A stretch of 64,000 nt of DNA from contig NZ_CP012646.1 of assembly GCF_001281025.1 (NCBI RefSeq), forward strand, positions 711,001 through 775,000, given 5' to 3'. A model generated the notes under the pieces. It was given only the letters and a program-made list of their open reading frames with translations, was not told where the DNA came from and searched no databases. The DNA comes from Streptococcus mitis. Its GTDB lineage: Bacteria; Bacillota; Bacilli; Lactobacillales; Streptococcaceae. Shown piece after piece: positions 9,859 to 19,721 of the stretch. Each line of letters starts with the position of its first letter. Position 1 is the stretch's first letter. The position numbers and the translations under genes were made by a program.

Positions 9859-11283
9859 ATGACAAAAGCTAACTTTGGTGTCGTAGGTATGGCCGTAATG
9901 GGTCGTAACCTTGCCCTTAATATTGAATCTCGTGGTTACACAGTTGCTATTTACAACCGTAGTAAAGAAAAAACTGAAGATGTAATTGCTTGCCATCCTG
10001 AAAAGAACTTTGTACCAAGCTATGACGTTGAAAGTTTTGTAAACTCAATCGAAAAACCTCGTCGTATCATGCTCATGGTTCAAGCTGGACCTGGTACAGA
10101 TGCTACTATCCAAGCCCTTCTTCCACACCTTGATAAGGGTGATATCTTGATCGACGGAGGAAACACTTTCTACAAAGATACTATTCGTCGTAATGAAGAA
10201 TTGGCAAACTCAGGTATCAACTTTATCGGTACTGGGGTTTCTGGTGGTGAAAAAGGTGCCCTTGAAGGCCCTTCTATCATGCCTGGTGGACAAAAAGAAG
10301 CCTACGAATTGGTTGCGGATGTTCTTGCAGAAATCTCAGCTAAAGCACCAGAAGATGGCAAACCATGTGTGACTTACATCGGTCCTGATGGAGCTGGTCA
10401 CTATGTGAAAATGGTTCACAACGGTATCGAGTATGGTGACATGCAATTGATCGCAGAAAGCTATGACTTGATGCAACACTTGCTTGGCCTTTCTGCAGAA
10501 GATATGGCTGAAATCTTTACTGAGTGGAACAAGGGTGAATTGGACAGCTACTTGATCGAAATCACAGCTGATATCTTGAGCCGTAAAGACGATGAAGGCC
10601 AAGACGGACCAATCGTAGACTACATCCTTGATGCTGCAGGTAACAAGGGAACTGGTAAATGGACTAGCCAATCATCACTTGACCTTGGTGTGCCATTGTC
10701 ACTCATTACTGAGTCAGTATTTGCACGTTACATCTCTACTTACAAAGAAGAACGTGTGCATGCTAGCAATGTTCTTCCGAAACCAGCTGCCTTCAAATTT
10801 GAAGGAGACAAGGCTGAGTTGATTGAAAAGATCCGTCAAGCCCTTTACTTCTCAAAAATCATTTCATACGCACAAGGTTTTGCTCAATTGCGTGTAGCTT
10901 CTAAAGAAAATAACTGGAACTTGCCATTTGCAGACATCGCATCTATCTGGCGTGATGGCTGTATCATCCGTTCTCGTTTCTTGCAAAAGATTACAGATGC
11001 TTACAACCGTGATGCAGACCTTGCTAACCTTCTTTTGGATGAATACTTCTTGGATGTTACTGCTAAGTACCAACAAGCAGTGCGTGATATCGTAGCTCTT
11101 GCTGTTCAAGCTGGTGTACCAGTGCCAACCTTCTCAGCAGCTATTACTTACTATGATAGCTACCGTTCAGCTGACCTTCCAGCTAACTTGATCCAAGCGC
11201 AACGTGACTACTTTGGTGCCCACACTTACCAACGTAAAGACAAAGAAGGAACCTTCCACTACTCTTGGTATGACGAAAAATAA
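9859..11283 (+). CDS. gnd: 6-phosphogluconate dehydrogenase (decarboxylating)
   Basis: This enzyme oxidises 6-phosphogluconate to ribulose 5-phosphate and CO2, making NADPH in the oxidative pentose phosphate pathway. The 474-residue length is typical of the short-chain-dimer form. The N-terminal Rossmann motif [15 protein letters not shown], the nearby NRS NADP-selecting segment, the signature [11 protein letters not shown] and the catalytic-region [14 protein letters not shown] are all seen. Codon use is strongly biased toward a highly expressed gene. The start is ATG 9859 behind GAGGAG. It is followed after 11 bases by ritR, so the NADPH-producing gene and a redox-sensing regulator are likely co-transcribed. 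Confidence 0.97.
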   Translation: MTKANFGVVGMAVMGRNLALNIESRGYTVAIYNRSKEKTEDVIACHPEKNFVPSYDVESFVNSIEKPRRIMLMVQAGPGTDATIQALLPHLDKGDILIDGGNTFYKDTIRRNEELANSGINFIGTGVSGGEKGALEGPSIMPGGQKEAYELVADVLAEISAKAPEDGKPCVTYIGPDGAGHYVKMVHNGIEYGDMQLIAESYDLMQHLLGLSAEDMAEIFTEWNKGELDSYLIEITADILSRKDDEGQDGPIVDYILDAAGNKGTGKWTSQSSLDLGVPLSLITESVFARYISTYKEERVHASNVLPKPAAFKFEGDKAELIEKIRQALYFSKIISYAQGFAQLRVASKENNWNLPFADIASIWRDGCIIRSRFLQKITDAYNRDADLANLLLDEYFLDVTAKYQQAVRDIVALAVQAGVPVPTFSAAITYYDSYRSADLPANLIQAQRDYFGAHTYQRKDKEGTFHYSWYDEK

Positions 11284-11294
11284 GTAGGTCTGCC

Positions 11295-11984
11295 ATGGGG
11301 AAACGGATTTTATTACTTGAGAAAGAACGAAATCTAGCTCATTTTTTAAGTTTGGAACTCCAAAAAGAGCAATACCGAGTTGATCAGGTTGAGGAGGGGC
11401 AAAAAGCCCTCTCCATGGCTCTTCAGACAGACTATGACTTGATTTTATTGAATGCTCGTCTGGGGGATATGACAGCCCAGGATTTTGCAGATAGGCTGAG
11501 TCGGACTAAGCCAGCTTCAGTCATCATGGTCTTGGATCATCGTGAAGAATTGCAAGACCAGCTTGAGACAATCCAACGCTTTGCCGTTTCTTACATCTAT
11601 AAGCCAGTAATTATTGATAATCTGGTAGCTCGTATTTCAGCGATTTTCCGAGGTCGGGACTTCATCGACCAACACTGTAGTCAGATGAAGGTTCCAACAT
11701 CTTACCGCAATTTGCGTATGGATGTAGAACATCATACCGTTTATCGTGGCGAGGAGATGATTGCTCTGACTCGTCGTGAGTATGACCTTTTGGCTACTCT
11801 TATGGGAAGCAAGAAAGTTCTGACTCGTGAGCAGTTGTTGGAAAGTGTCTGGAAGTATGAAAGTGCGACCGAAACGAATATCGTGGATGTCTATATCCGT
11901 TATCTACGTAGCAAGCTGGATGTAAAAGGTCAGAAAAGCTACATTAAAACCGTGCGTGGTGTCGGTTACACCATGCAAGAATAG
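11295..11984 (+). CDS. ritR: Orphan atypical response regulator RitR
   Basis: RitR represses iron uptake (piu) and responds to peroxide rather than to a histidine kinase. The 229-residue OmpR-type protein has an N-terminal receiver domain in which the usual phosphoacceptor Asp is Asn53 (LILLNARLGD). The linker carries Cys128 (FIDQHCSQM), the residue known to be oxidised to form the active dimer. The C-terminal winged-helix domain follows (about 135-229), ending VRGVGYTM. No kinase gene is adjacent, as expected for an orphan. It is linked to gnd upstream, and a strong terminator follows. Confidence 0.93.
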   Translation: MGKRILLLEKERNLAHFLSLELQKEQYRVDQVEEGQKALSMALQTDYDLILLNARLGDMTAQDFADRLSRTKPASVIMVLDHREELQDQLETIQRFAVSYIYKPVIIDNLVARISAIFRGRDFIDQHCSQMKVPTSYRNLRMDVEHHTVYRGEEMIALTRREYDLLATLMGSKKVLTREQLLESVWKYESATETNIVDVYIRYLRSKLDVKGQKSYIKTVRGVGYTMQE

Positions 11985-11985
11985 A

Positions 11986-12016
11986 AAAGCAGTTGCAGTT
12001 TTGTAACTGCTTTTTT
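11986..12016 (+). terminator. Intrinsic terminator after ritR
   Basis: A stem of about 13 bp (AAAAGCAGTT arm from 11986, matching arm ending near 12012) ends in a T-run. Confidence 0.8.
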
Positions 12017-12032
12017 GAGGAAATTCTATATA

Positions 12033-12061
12033 TTGACATGTAATTGAATCTTTGCTACAAT
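12033..12061 (+). promoter_or_regulatory. Promoter of the choline-binding protein gene at 12083
   Basis: TTGACA (12033-12038), a 17-base spacer ending TGc, and TACAAT (12056-12061): a near-consensus promoter with extended -10. It excludes the in-frame upstream start at 12044. Confidence 0.75.
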
Positions 12062-12082
12062 CAGTTATGGAGGATAGGTCTA

Positions 12083-13000
12083 ATGAAAATCATAAAAAAA
12101 TTGATGCAAATTGCATTATCAGTTTTTTTCTTTAGCTTACTGGCAACAAGTGCAGTATTGGCGGATACTATAGGTGGACAGTTTGTTGATAAAGATAATA
12201 GAAAATATTATATAAAAGATGACCATAAAGCAATCTATTGGCATAAAATAGACGGTAAAACCTACTATTTTGGTGATAGTGGAGAAATGGTAGTTGGTTG
12301 GCAATACTTAGAAATCCCTGGGACAGGTTATCGTGATGATTTATTTGATAATCGACCAGTTTTTGAAATTGCCCTTCAACCGAAGTGGTACTACTTTGGA
12401 CAAGATGGTGTCCTACAAGAATTTGTTGGATGGAAACAATTAGAAGTTAAGGATTCGTTAAATGTTGGTAAAAAACATGGTGAGGGCTTTGAAGGCCCAG
12501 AAGTTCTTAAATTAGCAAATTATTACTTTGCTCAAGACCATTCTTTAAAAACAGGTTGGCTTTATGATCAATCCAACTGGTATTACCTAGTAAAAACAGC
12601 TTACTTAGGGAAAGACTACTTTGGTGGTGAAAGACGTACAGGCTGGATCAATGATAACTCAGCTTGGTACTATCTAGATTCAGAAACTGGTATCATGCAA
12701 ACTGGTTGGAAACAACTTGGCAATAAGTGGTACTACCTTCGTTCATCAGGAGCAATGGTGACTGGTTGGTATCAGGAAGGCTCAACTTGGTATTATTTAG
12801 ACCAGTCAAATGGTGATATGAAAACTGGATGGCAATACCTTGGTAACAAGTGGTACTATCTTCGTTCATCAGGAGCTATGGTCACTGGCTGGTTCCAGGT
12901 CGGCAGTAAATGGTACTACGCTTATAGCTCAGGTGCTTTAGCAGTGAATACGACTGTAGATGGCTATTCTGTCAATTATAATGGCGAATGGGTTCAATAA
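12083..13000 (+). CDS. Choline-binding surface protein, CbpC/CbpF/CbpJ type
   Basis: A secreted protein held on phosphocholine of teichoic acids. The 305-residue product starts at ATG 12083 behind GGAGG, with a signal peptide to about residue 27 (VLA-DT). Almost all the rest is choline-binding repeats: degenerate at the N-terminal side, and regular GW...KWYYLRSSGAM units between about 200 and 290. It ends in the NTTVDGYSVNYNGEW motif typical of this subgroup. No enzymatic domain is visible; related CbpF modulates the lysozyme LytC. The pneumococcal locus I recall has two such genes here and this window has one. CbpC, CbpF and CbpJ names are used inconsistently, so I give no symbol. Confidence 0.85.
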   Translation: MKIIKKLMQIALSVFFFSLLATSAVLADTIGGQFVDKDNRKYYIKDDHKAIYWHKIDGKTYYFGDSGEMVVGWQYLEIPGTGYRDDLFDNRPVFEIALQPKWYYFGQDGVLQEFVGWKQLEVKDSLNVGKKHGEGFEGPEVLKLANYYFAQDHSLKTGWLYDQSNWYYLVKTAYLGKDYFGGERRTGWINDNSAWYYLDSETGIMQTGWKQLGNKWYYLRSSGAMVTGWYQEGSTWYYLDQSNGDMKTGWQYLGNKWYYLRSSGAMVTGWFQVGSKWYYAYSSGALAVNTTVDGYSVNYNGEWVQ

Positions 13001-13007
13001 TGAAAGA

Positions 13008-13038
13008 GGCGATTGTGAAGGAAACAATCGCTTTTTTT
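13008..13038 (+). terminator. Intrinsic terminator after the choline-binding protein gene
   Basis: GGCGATTGT (13008-13016) pairs with ACAATCGCT, followed by seven or more T. Confidence 0.8.
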
Positions 13039-13090
13039 GTGAAAATATAATAAAATAGATAGGAGAGAATAAATACTTGTAGGAAAAATA

Positions 13091-13195
13091 ATACTCTTCG
13101 AAAATCAAATTCAAACCACGTCAGCGTCGCCTTACCGTACTCAAGTACAGCCTGCGGCTAGCTTCCTAGTTTGCTTTTTGATTTTCATTGAGTAT
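13091..13195 (+). repeat. RUP element, copy 1
   Basis: A 105-base repeat bounded by ATACTC...GAGTAT inverted ends, with the internal RUP core AAACCACGTCAG...GTACTCAAGTACAGCCTGCGGCTAG. RUP is a non-autonomous insertion-like element of pneumococcus and relatives, thought to be mobilised by IS630-Spn1 transposase. This copy lies 32 bases upstream of mvaK1. Confidence 0.9.
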
Positions 13196-13227
13196 GAGAC
13201 GACTTTTTCGTCTAGTAAAAGGAAAAA

Positions 13228-14106
13228 ATGACAAAAAAAATTGGTGTCGGTCAGGCACATAGTAAGATTATTTTAATAGGGGAGCATGCAGTCGTTTACG
13301 GTTATCCGGCTATTTCCCTGCCTCTTTTGGAGGTGGAGGTGACTTGTAAGGTAGTTCCTGCAGCGAGTCCTTGGCGTCTTTATGAGGAGGATACCTTGTC
13401 CATGGCGGTGTATGCCTCACTGGAGTATTTGGATATCACAGAAGCCTGCATTCGCTGTGAGATTGACTCAGCTATCCCTGAGAAGCGGGGAATGGGTTCG
13501 TCAGCAGCTATCAGCATAGCGGCCATTCGTGCGGTATTTGACTACTATCAGGCAGAACTGCCTCATGATGTACTAGAAGTCTTGGTCAATCGGGCTGAAA
13601 TGATTGCCCATATGAATCCTAGTGGTTTGGATGCTAAGACCTGTCTCAGTGACCAGCCTATTCGATTTATTAAGAATGTAGGATTTACAGAGCTTGAGAT
13701 GGATTTATCTGCCTATTTGGTGATTGCTGATACGGGTGTTTATGGCCATACTCGTGAAGCTATTCAAGTGGTTCAAAACAAGGGCAAGGATGCCCTACCG
13801 TTTTTGCATGCCTTGGGAGAATTGACCCAGCAGGCAGAAGTTGCGATTTCACAAAAAGATGCTGAAGGACTGGGACAAATCCTTAGTCAAGCGCATTTAC
13901 ATCTAAAAGAAATTGGTGTTAGTAGCCCTGAGGCGGATTCTCTAGTTGAAACGGCTCTTAGCCATGGTGCTCTGGGTGCCAAGATGAGCGGTGGTGGGCT
14001 AGGAGGCTGTATCATAGCCTTGGCAACCAATTTGACTCAAGCTCAAGAACTAGCAGAAAGATTAGAAGAGAAAGGAGCTGTTCAGACATGGATAGAGAGC
14101 CTGTAA
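13228..14106 (+). CDS. mvaK1: Mevalonate kinase
   Basis: This enzyme phosphorylates mevalonate to 5-phosphomevalonate with ATP, the first step of the lower mevalonate pathway that supplies isopentenyl diphosphate for undecaprenyl phosphate. The 292-residue GHMP kinase has the N-terminal KIILIGEHAVVYGYP substrate motif and the ATP loop G88-M-G-S-S92 in PEKRGMGSSAAIS. Its C-terminal GGGLGGC motif is also present. It starts at ATG 13228 behind AAAAGG. It is the first of four overlapping genes and overlaps mvaD by 19 bases. In pneumococcus this enzyme is feedback-inhibited by diphosphomevalonate. Confidence 0.95.
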   Translation: MTKKIGVGQAHSKIILIGEHAVVYGYPAISLPLLEVEVTCKVVPAASPWRLYEEDTLSMAVYASLEYLDITEACIRCEIDSAIPEKRGMGSSAAISIAAIRAVFDYYQAELPHDVLEVLVNRAEMIAHMNPSGLDAKTCLSDQPIRFIKNVGFTELEMDLSAYLVIADTGVYGHTREAIQVVQNKGKDALPFLHALGELTQQAEVAISQKDAEGLGQILSQAHLHLKEIGVSSPEADSLVETALSHGALGAKMSGGGLGGCIIALATNLTQAQELAERLEEKGAVQTWIESL

Positions 14107-15027
14107 CAGTACGTTCTTACGCAAATATTGCTATTATCAAATATTGGGGAAAGAAAAAAGAAAAAGAGATGGTGCCTGCTACTAGCAGCATCTCTCTGAC
14201 TTTGGAAAACATGTACACAGAGACGGCCCTGTCGCCTCTACCGACGGATGCGACTGCTGATGTTTTTTACATCAATGGTCAGCTACAGAGTGAGGCGGAG
14301 CATGTCAAGATGAGCAAGATTATTGACCGTTACCGTCCAGCTGGTGAGGGCTTTGTTCGAATTGATACTCAAAATAATATGCCTACGGCAGCGGGCTTGT
14401 CATCAAGTTCTAGTGGTTTGTCTGCCTTGGTCAAGGCTTGTAATGCTTATTTCAAGCTTGGATTGACTCGGATCCAGTTGGCACAGGAGGCTAAGTTTGC
14501 CTCAGGCTCTTCCTCTCGGAGTTTTTATGGACCACTAGGTGCTTGGGATAAGGATAGCGGAGAAATTTACCCTGTAGAGACAGACTTGAAACTAGCTATG
14601 ATTATGTTGGTGTTAGAGGACAAGAAAAAACCAATTTCTAGCCGTGACGGGATGAAACTCTGTGTGGAAACTTCGACGACCTTTGACGACTGGGTACGTC
14701 AGTCTGAGAAGGATTATCAGGATATGCTGGTTTACCTCAAAGAAAATGACTTTGCCAAGGTTGGGGAGTTAACGGAGGAAAATGCTCTGGCTATGCACGC
14801 TACGACCAAAACAGCATCACCAGCCTTTTCTTATCTGACGGATGCAAGCTATGAAGCCATGGACTTTGTCCGCCAGCTTCGTGAGCAAGGAGAAGCTTGC
14901 TACTTTACCATGGATGCTGGTCCCAATGTCAAGGTTCTCTGTCAGGAGAAAGACTTGGAGCATTTATCAGAAATCTTCGGTCAGCGTTATCGCTTGATTG
15001 TGTCAAAAACAAAGGATTTGAGCCAAG

Positions 15028-15041
<14 letters not shown>
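14088..15041 (+). CDS. mvaD: Diphosphomevalonate decarboxylase
   Basis: This GHMP-family enzyme performs ATP-dependent decarboxylation of diphosphomevalonate to isopentenyl diphosphate. The 317-residue product shows the family motif ANIAIIKYWGKK near the N-terminus, the phosphate loop AAGLSSSSSGLSALV and the C-terminal TMDAGPNVKVL, which contains the catalytic Asp. Its start overlaps the end of mvaK1 and its end overlaps mvaK2 by 14 bases. The order K1-D-K2-fni is that of streptococci and staphylococci, though it is not the order of the reaction steps. Confidence 0.95.
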
Positions 15042-17045
<2,004 letters not shown>

Positions 17046-17048
17046 CAT

Positions 17049-17086
17049 CCTCAGACTGAGGTGACTTTTTTGAATTGTGATAAAAT
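17049..17086 (+). promoter_or_regulatory. liaFSR promoter with candidate operator
   Basis: The extended -10 TGA plus TAAAAT (17081-17086) lies 20 bases before the start codon. A perfect 6-bp-arm palindrome, CCTCAG-A-CTGAGG (17049-17061), overlaps the -35 position. LiaR autoregulates this operon in streptococci, so the palindrome is a candidate LiaR site, but I have not matched it to a published consensus. Confidence 0.5.
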
Positions 17087-17106
17087 AGAAGGGAGAGGAT
17101 GAACCT

Positions 17107-17805
17107 ATGAGAAAATTTAAAATCTTTTTATTTATCGAAGCCTGTCTTCTGACAGGAGCTCTGATTTTGATGGTATCAGAGCATTTTTCGCGTTTTCTGC
17201 TAATTTTATTCCTCTTTTTGCTTTTGATTCGCTATTACACTGGTAAAGAGGGCAATAATCTTCTTTTGGTGGTGGCAACCATTCTCTTCTTTTTCATCGT
17301 CATGCTCAATCCTTTTGTGATTCTAGCTATTTTTGTTGCGGTCATCTATAGCCTCTTTCTTATTTATCCGATGATGAACCAGGAAAAAGAACAGACCAAT
17401 TTGGTGTTTGAAGAGGTGGTGACGGTTAAGAAGGAGAAAAATCGTTGGTTTGGGAATCTCCATCATTTTTCAAGTTATCAAACTTGCCAGTTTGATGATA
17501 TCAATCTCTTTCGTCTCATGGGCAAGGATACCATTCATCTGGAGAGGGTCATCCTAACCAATCATGATAATGTCATTATTCTCAGAAAGATGGTAGGAAC
17601 AACCAAAATCATTGTACCTGTAGATGTGGAAGTCAGTCTCAGCGTTAATTGTCTCTATGGTGATTTGACTTTTTTCAACCAGCCCAAGCGAGCCCTCCGC
17701 AATGAACACTATCATCAAGAAACAAGAGACTATCTCAAGAGTAACAAGAGTGTCAAGATTTTCTTGACTACTATGATTGGGGATGTGGAGGTGGTCAGAG
17801 GATGA
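17107..17805 (+). CDS. liaF: LiaF-like membrane regulator (VraT homologue)
   Basis: This membrane protein acts with LiaS to control the response to cell-wall antibiotics and antimicrobial peptides. The 232-residue product has about four hydrophobic segments in its first 95 residues (roughly 5-22, 25-40, 50-65 and 68-88). A soluble C-terminal domain follows (about 110-232), of the cell-wall-active-antibiotics-response (DUF2154) type; its last beta strands contain IIVPVDVEVSLSVNCLYGDLTF. Its end overlaps liaS by the ATGA junction. The arrangement liaF-liaS-liaR is diagnostic. Confidence 0.88.
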   Translation: MRKFKIFLFIEACLLTGALILMVSEHFSRFLLILFLFLLLIRYYTGKEGNNLLLVVATILFFFIVMLNPFVILAIFVAVIYSLFLIYPMMNQEKEQTNLVFEEVVTVKKEKNRWFGNLHHFSSYQTCQFDDINLFRLMGKDTIHLERVILTNHDNVIILRKMVGTTKIIVPVDVEVSLSVNCLYGDLTFFNQPKRALRNEHYHQETRDYLKSNKSVKIFLTTMIGDVEVVRG

Positions 17806-18797
17806 AAAAACAAGCCTATGTAATTATTGCTCTCACTTCCTTCCTGTTTGTCTTATTTCTGTCTCATAGTTTGTTGGAAATCCTTGATTTTGACTGGTCA
17901 ATTTTCTTGCACGATGTTGAAAAAACAGAAAAATTTGTCTTTTTGTTGTTAGTATTCAGCATGTCCATGACCTGTCTCTTAGCCCTGTTTTGGCGAGGTG
18001 TGGAAGAGCTTTCTCTAAGAAAAATGCAGGCCAATCTCAAGCGTTTATTGGCAGGGCAAGAAGTGGTTCAGGTTTCAGATCCAGATTTGGACGCCAGTTT
18101 CAAGTCCTTGTCAGGGAAACTTAACCTCTTGACAGAAGCGCTTCAAAAGGCTGAAAATCACAGTCTTACTCAGGAAGAGGAAATCGTTGAGAAGGAACGA
18201 AAGCGGATTGCTCGGGATTTGCACGATACCGTCAGTCAGGAGTTGTTTGCGGCCCACATGATTTTGTCAGGTATCAGTCAGCAGGCTTTGAAACTGGATA
18301 GAGAAAAGATGCAGACCCAGTTGCAGAGTGTCACAGCAATTTTAGAAACGGCTCAGAAGGATTTGCGGGTCTTGCTCCTGCATTTGCGCCCAGTTGAGTT
18401 GGAAGAGAAGAGTCTGGTTGAAGGGATTCAAATTCTTCTAAAAGAGCTTGAGGACAAGAGTGATCTTAAGGTTAGTTTCAAGCAAAATGTGACGAAATTG
18501 CCTAAGAAGATTGAGGAGCATATCTTCCGCATTTTGCAGGAGTTGATCAGCAATACCCTCCGTCATGCCCAGGCCTCTTGTCTGGATGTCTACCTCTATC
18601 AGACGGATCTTGAATTGCAGCTGAAGGTGGTGGACAATGGAATTGGTTTTCAGTTAGGGAGTTTAGATGACTTGAGTTATGGACTACGCAATATCAAGGA
18701 GCGGGTTGAAGATATGGCAGGAAGGGTTCAACTCTTGACAGCTCCAAAGCAAGGACTGGCGGTTGATATCCGTATTCCCTTGCTAGATAAGGAATGA
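17802..18797 (+). CDS. liaS: Sensor histidine kinase LiaS (VraS, HK03)
   Basis: An intramembrane-sensing histidine kinase of the NarL-partner type. The 331-residue protein has two transmembrane helices near the N-terminus (about 6-24 and 45-65) with almost no extracellular loop, and a short HAMP-like linker. A HisKA_3 domain follows with phosphoacceptor His141 in ARDLHDTVSQELF. The HATPase domain carries ELISNTLRHAQA (N box), VVDNGIGF and the glycine-rich YGLRNIKERV. It is coupled to liaF by a 4-base overlap and to liaR by a 13-base gap. Confidence 0.92.
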   Translation: MKKQAYVIIALTSFLFVLFLSHSLLEILDFDWSIFLHDVEKTEKFVFLLLVFSMSMTCLLALFWRGVEELSLRKMQANLKRLLAGQEVVQVSDPDLDASFKSLSGKLNLLTEALQKAENHSLTQEEEIVEKERKRIARDLHDTVSQELFAAHMILSGISQQALKLDREKMQTQLQSVTAILETAQKDLRVLLLHLRPVELEEKSLVEGIQILLKELEDKSDLKVSFKQNVTKLPKKIEEHIFRILQELISNTLRHAQASCLDVYLYQTDLELQLKVVDNGIGFQLGSLDDLSYGLRNIKERVEDMAGRVQLLTAPKQGLAVDIRIPLLDKE

Positions 18798-18810
18798 TAA
18801 AGGAGTAAAG

Positions 18811-19443
18811 ATGAAAATTTTACTAGTAGATGACCATGAAATGGTCCGATTGGGCTTGAAAAGCTACTTTGACCTCCAAGATGATGTGGAAGTTGTAGGG
18901 GAAGCGGCCAATGGGGCTCAAGGCATTGACTTGGCCTTGGAATTGCGTCCAGATGTCATTGTCATGGATATTGTCATGCCTGAGATGAATGGGATTGACG
19001 CGACTTTGGCCATCCTCAAAGAATGGCCTGAAGCCAAGATTTTGATTGTGACTTCGTACTTGGACAATGAAAAAATCATGCCGGTCTTGAACGCTGGTGC
19101 TAGAGGCTATATGCTTAAGACTTCTAGTGCAGACGAACTACTCCATGCTGTTCGTAAGGTGGCTGCTGGAGAGTTGGTCATTGAGCAAGAGGTCAGCAAA
19201 AAAGTCGAATACCACCGCAATCATATGGAGCTTCATGAGGAGTTGACTGCGCGTGAGCGAGATGTGCTCCAACTCATCGCCAAGGGCTATGAAAATCAGC
19301 GCATCGCAGACGAACTGTTTATCTCTCTCAAGACGGTCAAGACCCATGTGTCCAATATCCTAGCCAAACTTGAAGTCAGCGATCGTACCCAGGCGGCTGT
19401 CTATGCCTTTCAGCACCACTTGGTGGGTCATGAAGACTTTTAA
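18811..19443 (+). CDS. liaR: Response regulator LiaR (VraR, RR03)
   Basis: A NarL/FixJ-family regulator activated by LiaS under envelope stress. The 210-residue protein has a receiver domain with acidic residues in LLVDDHEMV, phosphoacceptor Asp53 (VIVMDIVMPEMNG) and Lys in YMLKTSS. A C-terminal LuxR-type helix-turn-helix follows (about 145-205), with LTARERDVLQLIAKGY and SLKTVKTHVSNI. It starts at ATG 18811 behind AAAGGAG. No strong terminator follows within the next 50 bases. Confidence 0.94.
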   Translation: MKILLVDDHEMVRLGLKSYFDLQDDVEVVGEAANGAQGIDLALELRPDVIVMDIVMPEMNGIDATLAILKEWPEAKILIVTSYLDNEKIMPVLNAGARGYMLKTSSADELLHAVRKVAAGELVIEQEVSKKVEYHRNHMELHEELTARERDVLQLIAKGYENQRIADELFISLKTVKTHVSNILAKLEVSDRTQAAVYAFQHHLVGHEDF

Positions 19444-19721
19444 TAGTTATGTAAAAATAATATTGGAGAAGTAGCTGAATTTAGTATTAAAGAAGCGAAG
19501 TAAGTACCTCTAGCACGATAAAATATTTTTTTCACAATGTTTTATGTTATTTGTTGACATTCATTTTATAGGGGAGTAAAATGAAGCTAAAGATAACTAA
19601 AGTAATGTAGTATTTATCAAAGGATATAAAAAATCCAAAAGGAGGTTAGAATCATGTCTCCGTAAATTATCAAAATAAGGTCACTAGAGCGTTAAGGAAT
19701 TTTGAAGAAAGGATTTTTGTC
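19444..19721 (+). promoter_or_regulatory. Leader region with strong promoter and mini-ORFs before the NlpC/P60 gene
   Basis: This 278-base gap holds a near-perfect promoter, TTGACA (19554-19559), 17 bases, TAAAAT (19577-19582). It lies about 140 bases before the next gene, implying an untranslated leader of about 130 bases. Inside the leader is an excellent ribosome binding site, AAAGGAGG (19638-19645), followed by a three-codon frame Met-Ser-Pro-stop at 19654-19665. A second start site just before 19722 is preceded by GAAAGGA. I recognise no known riboswitch; degraded gene remnants are the main alternative. Confidence 0.55.

Noticed and set aside
12044..12082. Upstream extension of the choline-binding protein gene
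   Set aside because: It runs through the promoter spacer and -10 box; the ribosome binding site fits ATG 12083.
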